Of a DNA stretch of 64,000 bases, positions 41,710-51,852 are shown in pieces. The translations under genes and the position numbers were made by a program. The DNA is taken from assembly GCF_010093595.1 (NCBI RefSeq), contig NW_022985437.1, forward strand, positions 2,923,801 through 2,987,800. Reading direction: 5' to 3'. This stretch comes from Mytilinidion resinicola (lineage: Eukaryota > Ascomycota > Dothideomycetes > Mytilinidiales > Mytilinidiaceae). Position 1 is the stretch's first letter; every line of letters starts with the position of its first letter. The notes beneath the pieces are model-generated. The model saw nothing but the letters and a program-made list of their open reading frames with translations, was not told the DNA's origin and did not search any database.

Positions 41710-42192
41710 ATGCTTCCTCCGCAGGACGTCCCCCCGCCTATCCCAAAAGCCGATTTCTCCTCACCGTTCTACCTTGGGCAAACCCATAAAGATTGCGCCT
41801 GGGAGTTCATCAAGACGGTATATCCCCGAACGCGTGAACTCGACCAGGAATATCCAAGTTTCGGGCGTCAATATAATGAGCAACTCTCCGGCGAGATCAC
41901 GGTCATGTACGCCCGCGCGGACTTCACGGACGGCTGTAACATGATGGCATTCTACTGAAGGCGGAGCGAAGGCACCGACGGGTCAAAGGGGCGAAAGGTC
42001 CGGTGGGGGGCTACAATAGATCCTGAGGAAACCCCGTATCCTGAGAGTATTCTGGAGGAGAAGTGGACAAAATGCGGTAAATTTAGTCATGTAAGCCAAG
42101 CCGAGACATGGGAAAGATGGCACCGGGATGTGCAGGAGTATTTTCAACGGTTCCCTCTCAGGAACCAGTTCCCAACCCGAACGTTGCCGTGA
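41710..42192 (+). pseudogene. FTNG/W..WH family gene interrupted by one TGA
   Basis: ATG at 41710 (MLPPQDVPPPIPKADFSSPF). Conserved blocks: FYLGQTHKDCAWEFIKTVYP, EITVMYARADFTDGCNMMAF. A TGA at 41956-41958 falls exactly where the paralogs have the W of FLWR/ILWR, after FY. Beyond it the same frame goes on (RRSEGTDGSKGRKVRWGATI...) to ETWERWHRDVQEYFQRF, equal to the family C-terminus, and ends at TGA 42190-42192. So a single TGG-to-TGA change inactivates an otherwise intact gene of ~160 codons. Confidence 0.75.
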
Positions 42193-43177
42193 GGGTCGTC
42201 TGTCTGGGCTATGAATACAGCACACGGAGAAGTCGCATAGATATCAGGTAGTCGTGATGCCAAAACTCGGTTTTGGTCTTCCCTAATTCATCGTCGAGCT
42301 CGTGGGCTTAGATGGAGCCCCCTATGGGCTTCGGGGTGCTCCATTTACAACGCTGTAAGGGGTAACCCAGCCAACAGGTAGTTAGTCTTAAGGTACTCGG
42401 ATCTCCACAACTTCATGCTTTTCATCGTGATTTCGAATCCAGCGCTGCATAGGTTCGTGTTTGCTCGCGTGATACGACCGTAAAAAGCTCTAGCTTCAAC
42501 TCGGCTGGAAGTTCTAAGAGGTTTCGAACCAGCCGGTATTTTGAACTGTGAATATGGGGAGCAGAAGCGTCACTTGATCGGATTGTTTTTCTTCCAACTT
42601 CTGGATATTCGCTGTAGACTTCCGCATCTTCTTCATCTTCGCAGACGCTTGCATGTCGAATCCCTCTGCTTCTCGGATGTTAGGAGCTTTACTAGACTAA
42701 GGAGGGAAAGGCCTACTATGGCCTGGTACACTGGAACACTCTATAAGCTTGGTGATCGCCAAAACCAGCCCATGCAGAAACTTGTTATGCAGTGCAGACA
42801 CCGTCTCTATAGTCTTGCATTTCTCTTTATTCTTTGTGACGGCTGTTAAAAATAGGTCAGGCCATGGCTGAGACTGCTGGGTATGTGGTTCAAGTTGGTG
42901 GTCGGCGCGTGTTGACGGGCGGCGCGTGTTGGCGAGATGGTGAAGAGTGGATGGTAGGGTGGTTTGATGTAAGCAGCAAGATTTAATACGGTAAGGTATG
43001 ATGAACTGTCTGCGCATATGTGACTTGGAGCAAAATTCACCGGAGCAATCCATCAACACAGGGTGTTTCAGGGCCTACCTTATGTCAATGTGCCCTCTGA
43101 GCAGCTGTGGATGAGTTGGAAGTGGTGACGGCAGGGCGTGCCCCCCGGGTGAATAAGAAAGCGGCTGACTCGACGAT

Positions 43178-44205
43178 ATGAATGCCGGGCTAACAGCCGT
43201 CTCCCCGGGTCGAAGGTTCTATCAATCTATTTTGGAGTCAGGGAGAATCCCCTCAATAAGCTGGATGTGGGCTTCTTTTCTTGAACTCCCCCTGCAGACG
43301 TTTAACGAGGCCCAGCTCGTCCGTCGTGCTGGTGGAACTGGCGAGCTTCAGGGTCCCTCCCAAGACCAGCAAGGCTATCCAGGATCTGGCGAGCAGCATT
43401 GCAACTTCCTCGGCTTGTCCTCCTATGATGTGTCTTCCAAGTCGTAATATATGACGCTGCTTAAGGGGCACTGGCAAATTTTCAGGTCGTTCGAAAGACT
43501 TCCTTTAGAGATCGAGAAAGTGTGGTAGGGCAGTTCGGCCAGTATCGTGCAGGTACAGGCAGGTTTTGGTCATATACCGATCATAGGGAAAGTTAAGAAT
43601 ATTGACATTGAAGTTCTCGAAATCGTTCAAGGGTTTGAAATTGAAAAGGAGGTTGAAATGTGGAAATTTGGTTAACAAGCCTGGAGTCTACTAAGTTACG
43701 GCTTGAGATTCACCTAGCGATCAATCGATGTGAAAAACGCAAGACGTTACTTATTTTCTATTCGTATCGTGCTGGCGTTGGTTGCCTTCTTTGAAAGCCT
43801 AGTGCCGCGTCTACTCGGGGACTTCGAGGCTGAAATAGTCAGCAAGTGCAGTATCTACTATAATGGAGATAAACGTACCGTTAGTAGTGGTCTCTTGGCG
43901 CTTCAGCATCTATTGTCGAAGCTGTCGTCATTCAGTATACCGTCTCCGCTGTCTGTCTTTGAAAAAGGACGCCCTTCTGAAACGTCCCTTCTTTTTGGCC
44001 ATTACCAACAAACTCGAGCAGGGTGCGCTGGACAGGCTCAACTACCTTGCTGGTCTTTGAGACTTGGGAAAGAAACAAGATTCCTATATGGTGTCAGCTC
44101 GTGCAACCCAAGTATCATTTTCGAAATGACGGGTTTTGTGCGGTGAACGTGTCATCGCATTTTCGCGGACGTGGGGTTTGTTACAGTCCAAAGCCCGGCG
44201 TTTAG
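43178..44205 (+). pseudogene. Stop-mutated hypothetical gene
   Basis: One plus frame from 43178 reads ISWMWASFLELPLQTFNEAQ, then TAA (43445), YMTLLKGHWQIFRSFERLPL, TAG (43526), SSASIVQVQAGFGHIPIIGK and VKNIDIEVLEIVQGFEIEKE, TAA (43673), TAG (43715), YLFSIRIVLALVAFFESLVP, GDFEAEIVSKCSIYYNGDKR. A frame change near 43960 gives LKKDALLKRPFFLAITNKLE, and another gives ETWERNKIPIWCQLVQPKYH and FCAVNVSSHFRGRGVCYSPK to 44205. All four stops are compatible with CAA/CAG origins. Family not recognised. Confidence 0.55.
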
Positions 44206-45040
44206 GTTAAGAGAGCGTCTACTTAGATCGACTGTAATATTTTCGGCTTATAGTTTTAATCTAAGGAGTTTTCGATGACGGCTTTTAGACGTTTTTGAGA
44301 AATGTTGCACATGAGTTAGTTCTGCTTCAGCGGGGTTCGCTTTTATAGATAACTAGTTTGTTCTTAGGTAGTAAAGAGCACGTTTGCCTGTCTTGTTTTC
44401 CACTGCTTGCACAAAGCGCGCAAACCGATTGTCCGAAGATACGAGTAGATTTGTCTTGGTGGTACCCTTGATACAGTGGTATCCTACCCCAAACTTACGC
44501 TCGCATCAAACCTCCTTCTATCGTCTCACCGCCGCATGTGATTACTCACATCTAGCATCTTTCCCAGCGCAGGTCTAAGTCCCTTATGCCTCGGGTATCA
44601 CCTCCCTGCACCTCTTACGGGGTTTCGCCCTTAGGTCATCGCAAAAGCACGTATCCCATCCCGCATCTCTTAATGATCGTCGTGGGCGTTCAGGACCGGA
44701 CTCGCCATCTCCTCCTCGCTATTGACCGGAAAAAAAGGTCGAGAAACGTGCCGCAGGCGACTAACAGGCCTAGATCTGCGCCGTTTTTGTCGTCGTTGTC
44801 TGGTAAGTATCAGTGATGTGGTTCACGGCTGTTCCTAATCTCGACCTGGATGGAACTCACCTACTGTAATCTCCTTCGCCTTATCCAACACCAAACTTCA
44901 CTTTGAACCGAAAGAGGCCGTCCTAGATTAGTTTAGTGGTTGTTAGAATAGAGGGCAGGTGAAGTGCAGACTTACTTCACAATTGCATAACCCAGGTTTA
45001 TCTATGTCCATCTGCAAAATCATCTCGAATCCCGAAAATT
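44206..45040. other. No supportable gene; weak decayed frames
   Basis: Two overlapping plus frames between 44384 and 44812 are partly protein-like and interrupted by TAA, TAG and TGA, ending at a GTAAGT donor-like site (~44804). I cannot choose between them. Confidence 0.3.
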
Positions 45041-45043
45041 GTC

Positions 45044-45525
45044 TTATGCCCTGTCTGTCCTGCCAATGCCATTGAAGACATCATGCTCATCCTTCATGTC
45101 TGGCCGATTGATGGCGGTATTGGCGAAGTCGGTGAGGTGCTTATCCAATAGGATGTACTTGCTGTTCTTGTAAAATGTCGTGCACCTATCGACCAAGTTT
45201 GCTTCTTTTTCTGCTATCGTCCTAGCTCTCGACTTGGGCCAGAAAACTCCCTTGTAGTCGTTGTGCGCTAGTGAGGGGTGGGAATTAAAGTTCTGAAAAT
45301 CCAAGGAAGGCAGCAGGCGCGCAAAGTACCCAGGAACAGGAGATGAAATCAGGCCACGTCGCACAACCAATTGTGCGAGCAGGTAGTTCTGGACCGTCAT
45401 CTGTTGGTGCCGTTCTATCGCTGCCCAGGATACTGCAAGGTGCTCCACCTATCCGATGAAGAGCTTCGGATATTTGCTTGTGTTGTGCTCTGGTGGATAG
45501 CTTTCGAAGCCAAGGGTTGTGACAC
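45044..45525 (-). pseudogene. Exon of a hypothetical gene with one TAG
   Basis: The minus strand starts after an acceptor-like TATCTTTCCGCAG (intron end at 45526) and reads VTTLGFESYPPEHNTSKYPK, LFIG, TAG (45449-45451), VEHLAVSWAAIERHQQMTVQ, NYLLAQLVVRRGLISSPVPG, FWPKSRARTIAEKEANLVDR, NSKYILLDKHLTDFANTAIN and DEHDVFNGIGRTDRA, then TAG. The stop fits CAG to TAG. Upstream, a SFQSAGSKSNILAGGIILAA stretch may be the previous exon. Globular, helical character; family unknown. Confidence 0.5.
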
Positions 45526-46060
45526 CTGCGGAAAGATATAGAGCAAGCACCAATCGTCTTTTCTCTAACTGCAGCCAATATAATACCGCCAGCGAGAATA
45601 TTTGATTTCGAGCCGGCTGATTGAAAAGACTTCACTACTCCGGCCACGTACAACAACGAGCGTCCGCCTAGTGAGGAAGACTGGTGACAGGCAAGTGAGG
45701 AGGATGAGTATCCACCTAGTGAGGAGAAGAAGGTGCTTGTAGGCCTGAGAAATCCAGGAAGTGGACGGTTTTGGTACACGTAACATACTCGTTGCAATTG
45801 GAGAACGCAGTCACCTCTGTCTCGCGGTCTTAGGCGAAATTACACGAGCTGTGGAGGCTGCGAGCTAGCTTGTCCCATGGAGCGGTGATCTGCGAAATAT
45901 CCGCTTCCTTCGGCAGCACGCTCGACAGCGTGTCTGGTGTTCGGATACTTAAGGAGCTTGGCAGGAAACAACTTGCAGGCAAGATCGATATGTCGACGTA
46001 TATAAAGAGCTCGAGGTAGTCGCAGAAGCGCTTCGAAGTCAGGTGTAGGTTGTAGGTTAG

Positions 46061-46301
46061 CACTCAGGTTAAATTGATGTGAACTCTGATTTCTATAGAC
46101 GTCTAGCTAGTTGTATATATACTAGGGGAAGGAAGGGGGCCACCCCCAGGGTGGCGCGCTAGTAAGTTCAGATGAGCCCTGCACAGCTGAGGCTTCAGCT
46201 CGGTTCTCTACAGCTGAGATTTCAGCTGGGTTCTCTACAGCTGATGTTCGGAGAGTAGCTTTCTGGCATATGAGTTGTTGATCCTAGGTTGTAGTGCTGC
46301 A
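46061..46301 (+). mobile_element. LTR-like retroelement remnant, copy 2
   Basis: Shares with 11401-11711 the start AGGTTAAATTGATGTGAACT, repeated CAGCTGA words (four here) and the end GAGTTGTTGATCCTAGGTTG...GCTGCA. It is shorter by ~70 bp. A decayed plus frame precedes it (AKLHELWRLRASLSHGAVIC...GRKQLAGKIDMSTYIKSS, 45837-46013). Confidence 0.45.
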
Positions 46302-46318
46302 ACCTGAGTTTAGCGGGG

Positions 46319-47278
46319 CAGAATTCGCATCATGACTAGGCTGGTTGGCTTCTACACCGTTCGCGTGAACTTGTCTAGCAGTAGACCAGACCGTCTCCTG
46401 TTGCGAGTCGCAAGGGCGGTTTTCAGCAGATGATCGGAAGTTCTGGGTATACTGTTGGCGATCACCCCGGTTGCTCGCCGACAGATCTCTGGAGTTTCGG
46501 TGGCTGCCGCTGTTTTGCCAGGCGTTGCGGCCCTCTCGTCCCATCGACGGCTCTCGCGAGCTCTGGTGGTATCTTCCTCCCTTCTGTCCATTGTACCGCG
46601 GGTCCGAGTGTAAAGAATCGTCTGGGTTGGTCGGCAAAGCAGCGGTTCCGGCGCGCTCATTTTCAACCGGGTCTGTGGCGGGATACCTCGCGATGTCGAT
46701 AAAGAATTCCTCTAGTGTGAAACGAGGCTAGGGCGAGATTGGAGTCATGCCAGACTTGCATGAACGCTGTCATCTCAGTCCTGGCCGCGGCGCTGTGCGT
46801 GGCGTCTCAGCGGATCATGGAGGTTGGCTGGCAGAGTTGCGGTTCCGGGTGTCTCATCACCAGCCGAGCTTTTGATGAGATGATTGACCATGTTGAACAA
46901 GATTTCATCCGGTACAATGCTGAACGAGGCTGGGGCGCGGTTGGGGTCAAGCCAAGCTTGCATGAAGGCTGCCATCTCGGCCCTAGCAGCCATCTCGGCC
47001 CTGGAATCGGCCTGCAGTACAGCGACGGTGTACCGGACATCGTTAGCAGCATCATCTTCCTCAAAAGCTCGGACAAGCGCTGGGAGGTTATATCGGGGGT
47101 TGGGAAGCTCGAGAGGTCGTCTTTGATGGTCATGTGGGAGGACGCTTCCCGTAGCTTTGAGGGGACGACCAAGACTGTGGATATGAAGGTTTCCAAGGCC
47201 GAGCTCATCCAAGGCCTGGAGGACTTCTGGGTCGTTCAGACAGCCATATCTGTCTCTCTTGCTCTGGTTCCGCTTCAT
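46319..47278 (-). pseudogene. Gene with internal tandem duplication
   Basis: ATG at 47278 (minus): MKRNQSKRDRYGCLNDPEVL, QALDELGLGNLHIHSLGRPL, YNLPALVRAFEEDDAANDVR, then unit 1: AEMAAFMQAWLDPNRAPASF, DEILFNMVNHLIKSSAGDET, PGTATLPANLHDPL, and a stop at 46775. A second unit follows in another frame: TEMTAFMQVWHDSNLALASF, EEFFIDIARYPATDPVENER, AGTAALPTNPDDSL, then an Asn/Gln/Arg/Ser-rich disordered tail (SSREPSMGREGRNAWQNSGS...) to 46319. The units are ~200 bp apart. The first also has a nested SRAEMAARAEMAA duplication. An upstream ATG (47525, MAAQKTCKSMLPGAIFSDAK) may be the original exon 1. Family unknown. Confidence 0.5.
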
Positions 47279-47289
47279 GTAGCCGCGAT

Positions 47290-48110
47290 CTGAGCCTAGC
47301 TATGGATGCTTTCAGCTTGTTCGATATGAGTCATGTCTTGAGCCGCGCCTGTAGGTGCGTCGGACGCGTCATGACGTTCGAGACGGAGGCGTTCAAAGCC
47401 CCAGGAGGAGAATCGGCTCTTTGCCCGTCCTGTGCAGCGGCGGTCGTTGTTCGTGTCTTTTTTTAGCGTCGCTGAAGATAGCGCCGGGTAGCATACTCTT
47501 GCATGTCTTTTGGGCAGCCATGGTGTCGAGCGCGGGGAAGGGGGTGTGGTGAAGTAGATGGAAACGGAAGTCGACGAGGGGATGAGGCTGGAGAGTTAGT
47601 GGTGGGTAGCGGCAAGTTCCGCAATGGCTGAAGCGTGTAGGCAGACATCAGATCAAATCCTATAGCCCTCAAGCGGAGAATGGTGTCAGTGAAGCACAAA
47701 TCATTCGTTTCCTGGCATTTCTAGGACATTCGGTGTCATCTATTAATATTGCATTAATGTGTCACTATGGAAAGAACATAAGCAGGGCACGCTATCGTAA
47801 TTACAGCCATTTGGCGCCTTCAAGCCAGACATCGCGATACTTTAAAAGCAAGGGAATTGTTTGTATTTCCTACGGGAAAGGGCTCAGGCTTAGTTGCTAG
47901 AATACTTTCCTCCTTCTATGCGATGATAACCTTGAGGCTTCTAGCATTCCGTGAGGAAAGCTTCATCTTCTAAGAATCTGTCCAGATGATAACACGCAAA
48001 CCTCCTGAATTCATCCAGCCGCATAGCTATGCTGCTATGCTGCTGTAGAGTCTCTTGATGATGTCAAAGCCGCCGTGGCACCAACCGCACCCTCTTCGCA
48101 TCAGTGATAT
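47290..48110. other. Intergenic; shared leader sequence at 47518-47540
   Basis: CGCGCTCGACACCATGGCTG (minus strand, 47521-47540) is nearly the same as CGCGCTAGACACCACGGCTG upstream of the 49337 start (49365-49384, minus). The stretch 47700-48110 is A+T-rich and holds no gene. Confidence 0.4.
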
Positions 48111-48112
48111 CT

Positions 48113-49337
48113 TCAGGTCGGCTCAGGGTGATCCAAGTAACGCAGTAAATCTTGACCTTCAGCCACCATGCGCTCGGCAGATTCCCTTTGCAGATTCTCC
48201 CGACGAACAAACTCTCGCGTGAAACGTTGCTCCAAGTGTTCAGAGATGCGTCGAATCTCGGCTGGGTTCAGAGGAACAACACCGGGATATCTAGCCAGTA
48301 AGTGGTAGCGGAGTACGAGACTTTCATGGTATTGAAAGGCTCCGTTGTAGTCTGACAAGTACTTGATTTTTAGACGATACTTGCCGGCCTGCCTCCGTAG
48401 CGTCGTTAAAGTTGTGAGGTGGGCATCTAGTAGCGAATCTTGTTGCTGAACGACGTACTGCCTGAACTGAGCAGATGAACTTCTGGGATTGTACCACGGT
48501 GTGGCAACGAAAGTCAAACTATTCAGACTCAGATTTCGAAGCACATCATGAGTGATTTGACACTCTCCTCGAAAATCGCGAAGAAGAACTGAGCGAATGA
48601 GTCTGATTGTCCTAGGCTGAACGGCTTGGAGCAAGCGGCTGAGTATGCCCCAATCCCAGGCATCGATAGTGTTCGTTCCCCAGATGCCCTCCCTGGCCAT
48701 CGCACATATGTCCCTGCTCGTCAAAGACAGAGCCATATAAGTGGCTATGACCATGTTACCACGAGAATGCCTTGAGGTCATGATCCAGGTACCCCATTGG
48801 GAATGTTCCACATACGTTTGATGTAGTATTATGGATCCAAAACCGACGGTGTAGCTTATTATCCTTTGCTGGATCTCGCGTGGCAGGCCCGAGAACTTGA
48901 GAGGTACTAGACGCCGTACTGGGAACCTGGAGGGCCAGATAAATCGTTGCTCATTTGTATTGTCCGGAGAGTGTGGGCGTGGGATACCCTCAGCTTCGTC
49001 TTCATCACCGCGACCCTTCGCACACGGCGCTCCCTCTAACTTCTTCTTGACTGTCTCTTCGCCCTTGCCGTCCGCGTCCAAGCTCTTCAAAATATGCGCC
49101 ATCTCGTCGTGCGCGGCTGCTGATTTACAAAGCCGCAAGGACTTCTTCACGCGGTGACTGCTGTTCTGGCCTGCAGTACATCGTTATGACTTGAATCTTA
49201 CTTGCTGACTGGAACCTCTTACCTTTGGCAAGCTCTTTGTCTCTGTCGGAGTTGCTCCGCTTTCTTCTGTCGCGCAACAACTGCCGTCGCTGTTGGAGCC
49301 AATTCTGGCGTAGTTGCTCGATGCCTTCACGTTTCAT
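48113..49337 (-). CDS. AVGAGG-cluster F-box-like protein 1 (diverged), two exons
   Basis: Exon 1 is 49223-49337 (ATG at 49337); the intron is 49171-49222 (52 bp; GTAAGAG, TCATAAC branch-like, ACTGCAG); exon 2 is 48113-49170. Phases fit; 390 aa. The N-terminus is very basic (MKREGIEQLRQNWLQQRRQL, LLRDRRKRS). The F-box-like core is FSGLPREIQQRIISYTVGFG (~residues 150-170), where the cluster motif AVGAGG has become TVGFGS. A later MVIATYMALSLTSRDICAMA block equals the xxIxxYxALRLxxKxL block of the paralogs. Then comes YRLKIKYLSDYNGAFQYHES and an Arg/Glu-rich helical C-terminus. It is the most diverged of the six. The in-exon GTG at 49150 is not the start. Confidence 0.8.
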
Positions 49338-49794
49338 GCTTGTTTCAGGGCCCCTTCGGACAGCCGTGGTGTCTAGCGCGAAAGATAACTTGTGATGGAG
49401 TGTGTGAGAGAAGCTGTGAAGTATGTGACGAGCTGGGGTCGGTGATGGGCTGGGTCAGGCGCTCGTGCCAATCAGGTCTGATAACGAACGCCAGAGGTGC
49501 CAAATCTGGAGCCATCGCAAGAATCAGCTACCTCCCACTGAATTACGTGCGAGTGTATATATGAACGAGGAGCGGGTGAGTATAGTCATGCCCCCTTTGC
49601 TATATTATTGTTATGTCAATCGTCAATCACTATCTCTATTCTCGACTATAGACAACAGACAGCCCATCTTGCAACCTCCCAACCCCCCCTGAGAAAGCCA
49701 TCAACCGGAAACCGCCCTCGTGAAGATCCTCAATGATGTAATCCTTCCGTTAAACCTTCGGCTCACGCTGATCGACATAGGCGTCAACGCCGCC

Positions 49795-51018
49795 CTACGA
49801 CTGTTCAGATACATCGCCTCCCTCGTTCGTATTCTCGGCCTCGTGGATCTCATTCTCCATGCTCACGACCATGCTATTGAACTCTTCGTTTATGAGCTTG
49901 GCTCGAAACCGAATGTCCTTCAACGAGAGCGGCATAGCGCCGGCTGCCCCTCCGTACCACTGCGCTCGCCGCAGCAGATCGTGGAACCGCTCGTTGCGGC
50001 CCTTGCACAGCGCATCGAAGACAATCTCAAATCGACCTTTCCCGCGGGCTTCGCGAAGTGGCATGAATAAATCCTTTACATGATCCTGCACGTATTTATG
50101 GAACTTTCTCCGGCACTGTCTCTCAAACTCGTCTTGCGCATTTCCTGCCTCGTACACATAAGAAGAACCATGGATTGTGAGACGGCGCAGATTGGGAGCG
50201 AACTCGAGATAATGCAAGAAATAATGCGAGCATCTATCCATGACGTTGAGTGTTATGTTTCGGATGCCGCCAAGGAACTCGGGACCGGGTTGCATTCGGT
50301 CGAAGAAAGAGGACACCGCGCCGCCGTCGTGGAATTCGAAGTCATTCTTCCGCCAGAAGGCTTCGTCTGAGAGGTCCCTGACCTTCTTTTTGGTGAGGCG
50401 GAGCGCCATGTAGTTGGTGATATATGTTCCACCAAAGGAATGGTCGGCAATGACGAAATGGTTAGGGGTGTTCGTGATGTCGTCGCCTTTTGTACCTTGA
50501 ATGAGCACATTTCCTCCCGCTCCAACTGCTTTGCCAAAGATGTTGAGGAGAATTTCGTCAGGTAGGCTTAGCAGAAGACGCGGTTCTTTGTTTTCCTTAT
50601 TTCGAGTGCGATCTTGGCTCTTGTTGACATTGTTCGCACCATCGTTCCTATTGTTCGAGAGGATCATCGTGCTTGCTTCAGAAACATCATCCGAAAGTTC
50701 TTCTTCGATTGAACCTGTAGTCAAGTGGTTGACGGCGGCATCCGTATGGCCATCGACAGCATCTTCAATTCGTTTCTCGGCGTCTACCTCCGTCTGCTCA
50801 TTGGATCGACCGCCCGTGCCATCAACTGTTGGAGACCTGGTCGTAAAGGAATTGCTCGTGGTAACGGGGTCGATGGCGGCCTCAACATGGACATCCGCCA
50901 CATCTGCGGTTTCTCCTCCAGTGTCAACTGCCATGTCCGCTTCGGACGAATCATCCAAGACCTTTTCGACCACAAAGTCCGTAATGGAGAGCTTCTCTGC
51001 GTCATTATGCGGAGCCAT
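49795..51018 (-). CDS. AVGAGG-cluster F-box-like protein 2, 407 aa
   Basis: ATG at 51018 (minus); in-frame codons upstream to 51057 lack ATG. A CA/CT-rich leader with a CCACGGCTGTC word lies at ~51210-51310. Residues 1-150 are acidic and disordered. The core starts at LLLSLPDEILLNIFGKAVGA, GGNVLIQG, then DHSFGGTYITNYMALRLTKK, FWRKNDFEF, NLRRLTIHGSSYVYEAG, RGKGRFEIVFDALCKGR and MPLSLKDIRFRAKLINEEFN. These blocks recur in order in the genes at 51853, 54754, 56257 and 59114. LPDEIL fits an F-box opening; the rest of the domain is unrecognised. Head-to-head with the 51853 gene across ~0.8 kb. Confidence 0.8.
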   Translation of the reverse strand: MAPHNDAEKLSITDFVVEKVLDDSSEADMAVDTGGETADVADVHVEAAIDPVTTSNSFTTRSPTVDGTGGRSNEQTEVDAEKRIEDAVDGHTDAAVNHLTTGSIEEELSDDVSEASTMILSNNRNDGANNVNKSQDRTRNKENKEPRLLLSLPDEILLNIFGKAVGAGGNVLIQGTKGDDITNTPNHFVIADHSFGGTYITNYMALRLTKKKVRDLSDEAFWRKNDFEFHDGGAVSSFFDRMQPGPEFLGGIRNITLNVMDRCSHYFLHYLEFAPNLRRLTIHGSSYVYEAGNAQDEFERQCRRKFHKYVQDHVKDLFMPLREARGKGRFEIVFDALCKGRNERFHDLLRRAQWYGGAAGAMPLSLKDIRFRAKLINEEFNSMVVSMENEIHEAENTNEGGDVSEQS

Positions 51019-51019
51019 G

Positions 51020-51850
51020 TTACGCAGTTCCTCCGAGAGCTTGGCCCCTTTCGACAATCGTGTGACGAGTTGCCGAAGCCTCGAGATATGTGCAAGAAGG
51101 AAGGCTTGGTCGGTTCCACAGCCTAACTCCTGGTGCTGCGGCTGCGAGGAGCTTTTCGATTCCAGCTTGACTGGTTGACAGTCTTGTGTTTACGCGACGA
51201 CTAAGAGTACTTGACAGCCGTGGCGTTGAGGTGGAAATTTGGAAATGGTATGTGGTTGATGAAGTGGTGGATGTGGGTGGACGGTGTGTGGTTGGTGTGC
51301 AAGAGAAAGATGTCGACAAAAACTACCCATGGGTGTCTTAAATAGTCGAAGTTCTGGGGACGGAGTACTGAATATTTCACCGAATGAGGGACAGCATCTA
51401 TTCTCTAGGTTAGCGAATAGAAATGGTGAATACGAGCTGCAGCTAGGATGACTGAGTATGTGAAGATTATTTGTATATGTACTAACCGCGCCGTGACGCC
51501 CCAGCCGACGACACGTTCGTGGACCAATTATTCACTGCCTTCTGGAGAACTTCCCTCATAGAAAGTAGTGATTCCGGTGGTAATTCCTCCCACAGTCTCG
51601 CTTAACGAACGCACCACCGCCCATTCCTCGGGATAATCACCACAATACATCAGCCATTCTTTGATAGTAACGATTAGTGGAGGTGGCTCTGTCTCGGCTA
51701 GTTCCGCAACTCAATCTCGAGCCGCGAACCGCAAAACCCAGTCTCGACGAATTAGGGTAAAGCCGAAGTTCAAAGCCAGCAAGACTCGAGCCTCACTCAT
51801 CTCCTAGGTGCGAGAATATCAACATCTTGTGCTGCAGTTGAAGCCAAGCA
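51020..51850. promoter_or_regulatory. Divergent intergenic region between cluster genes 2 and 3
   Basis: About 830 bp separates the ATGs at 51018 (minus) and 51853 (plus). The minus-side leader is CACACACC/CCACC-rich (51240-51310). No other gene is supported. Shared regulation of the pair is possible but not shown. Confidence 0.35.
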
Positions 51851-51852
51851 AG

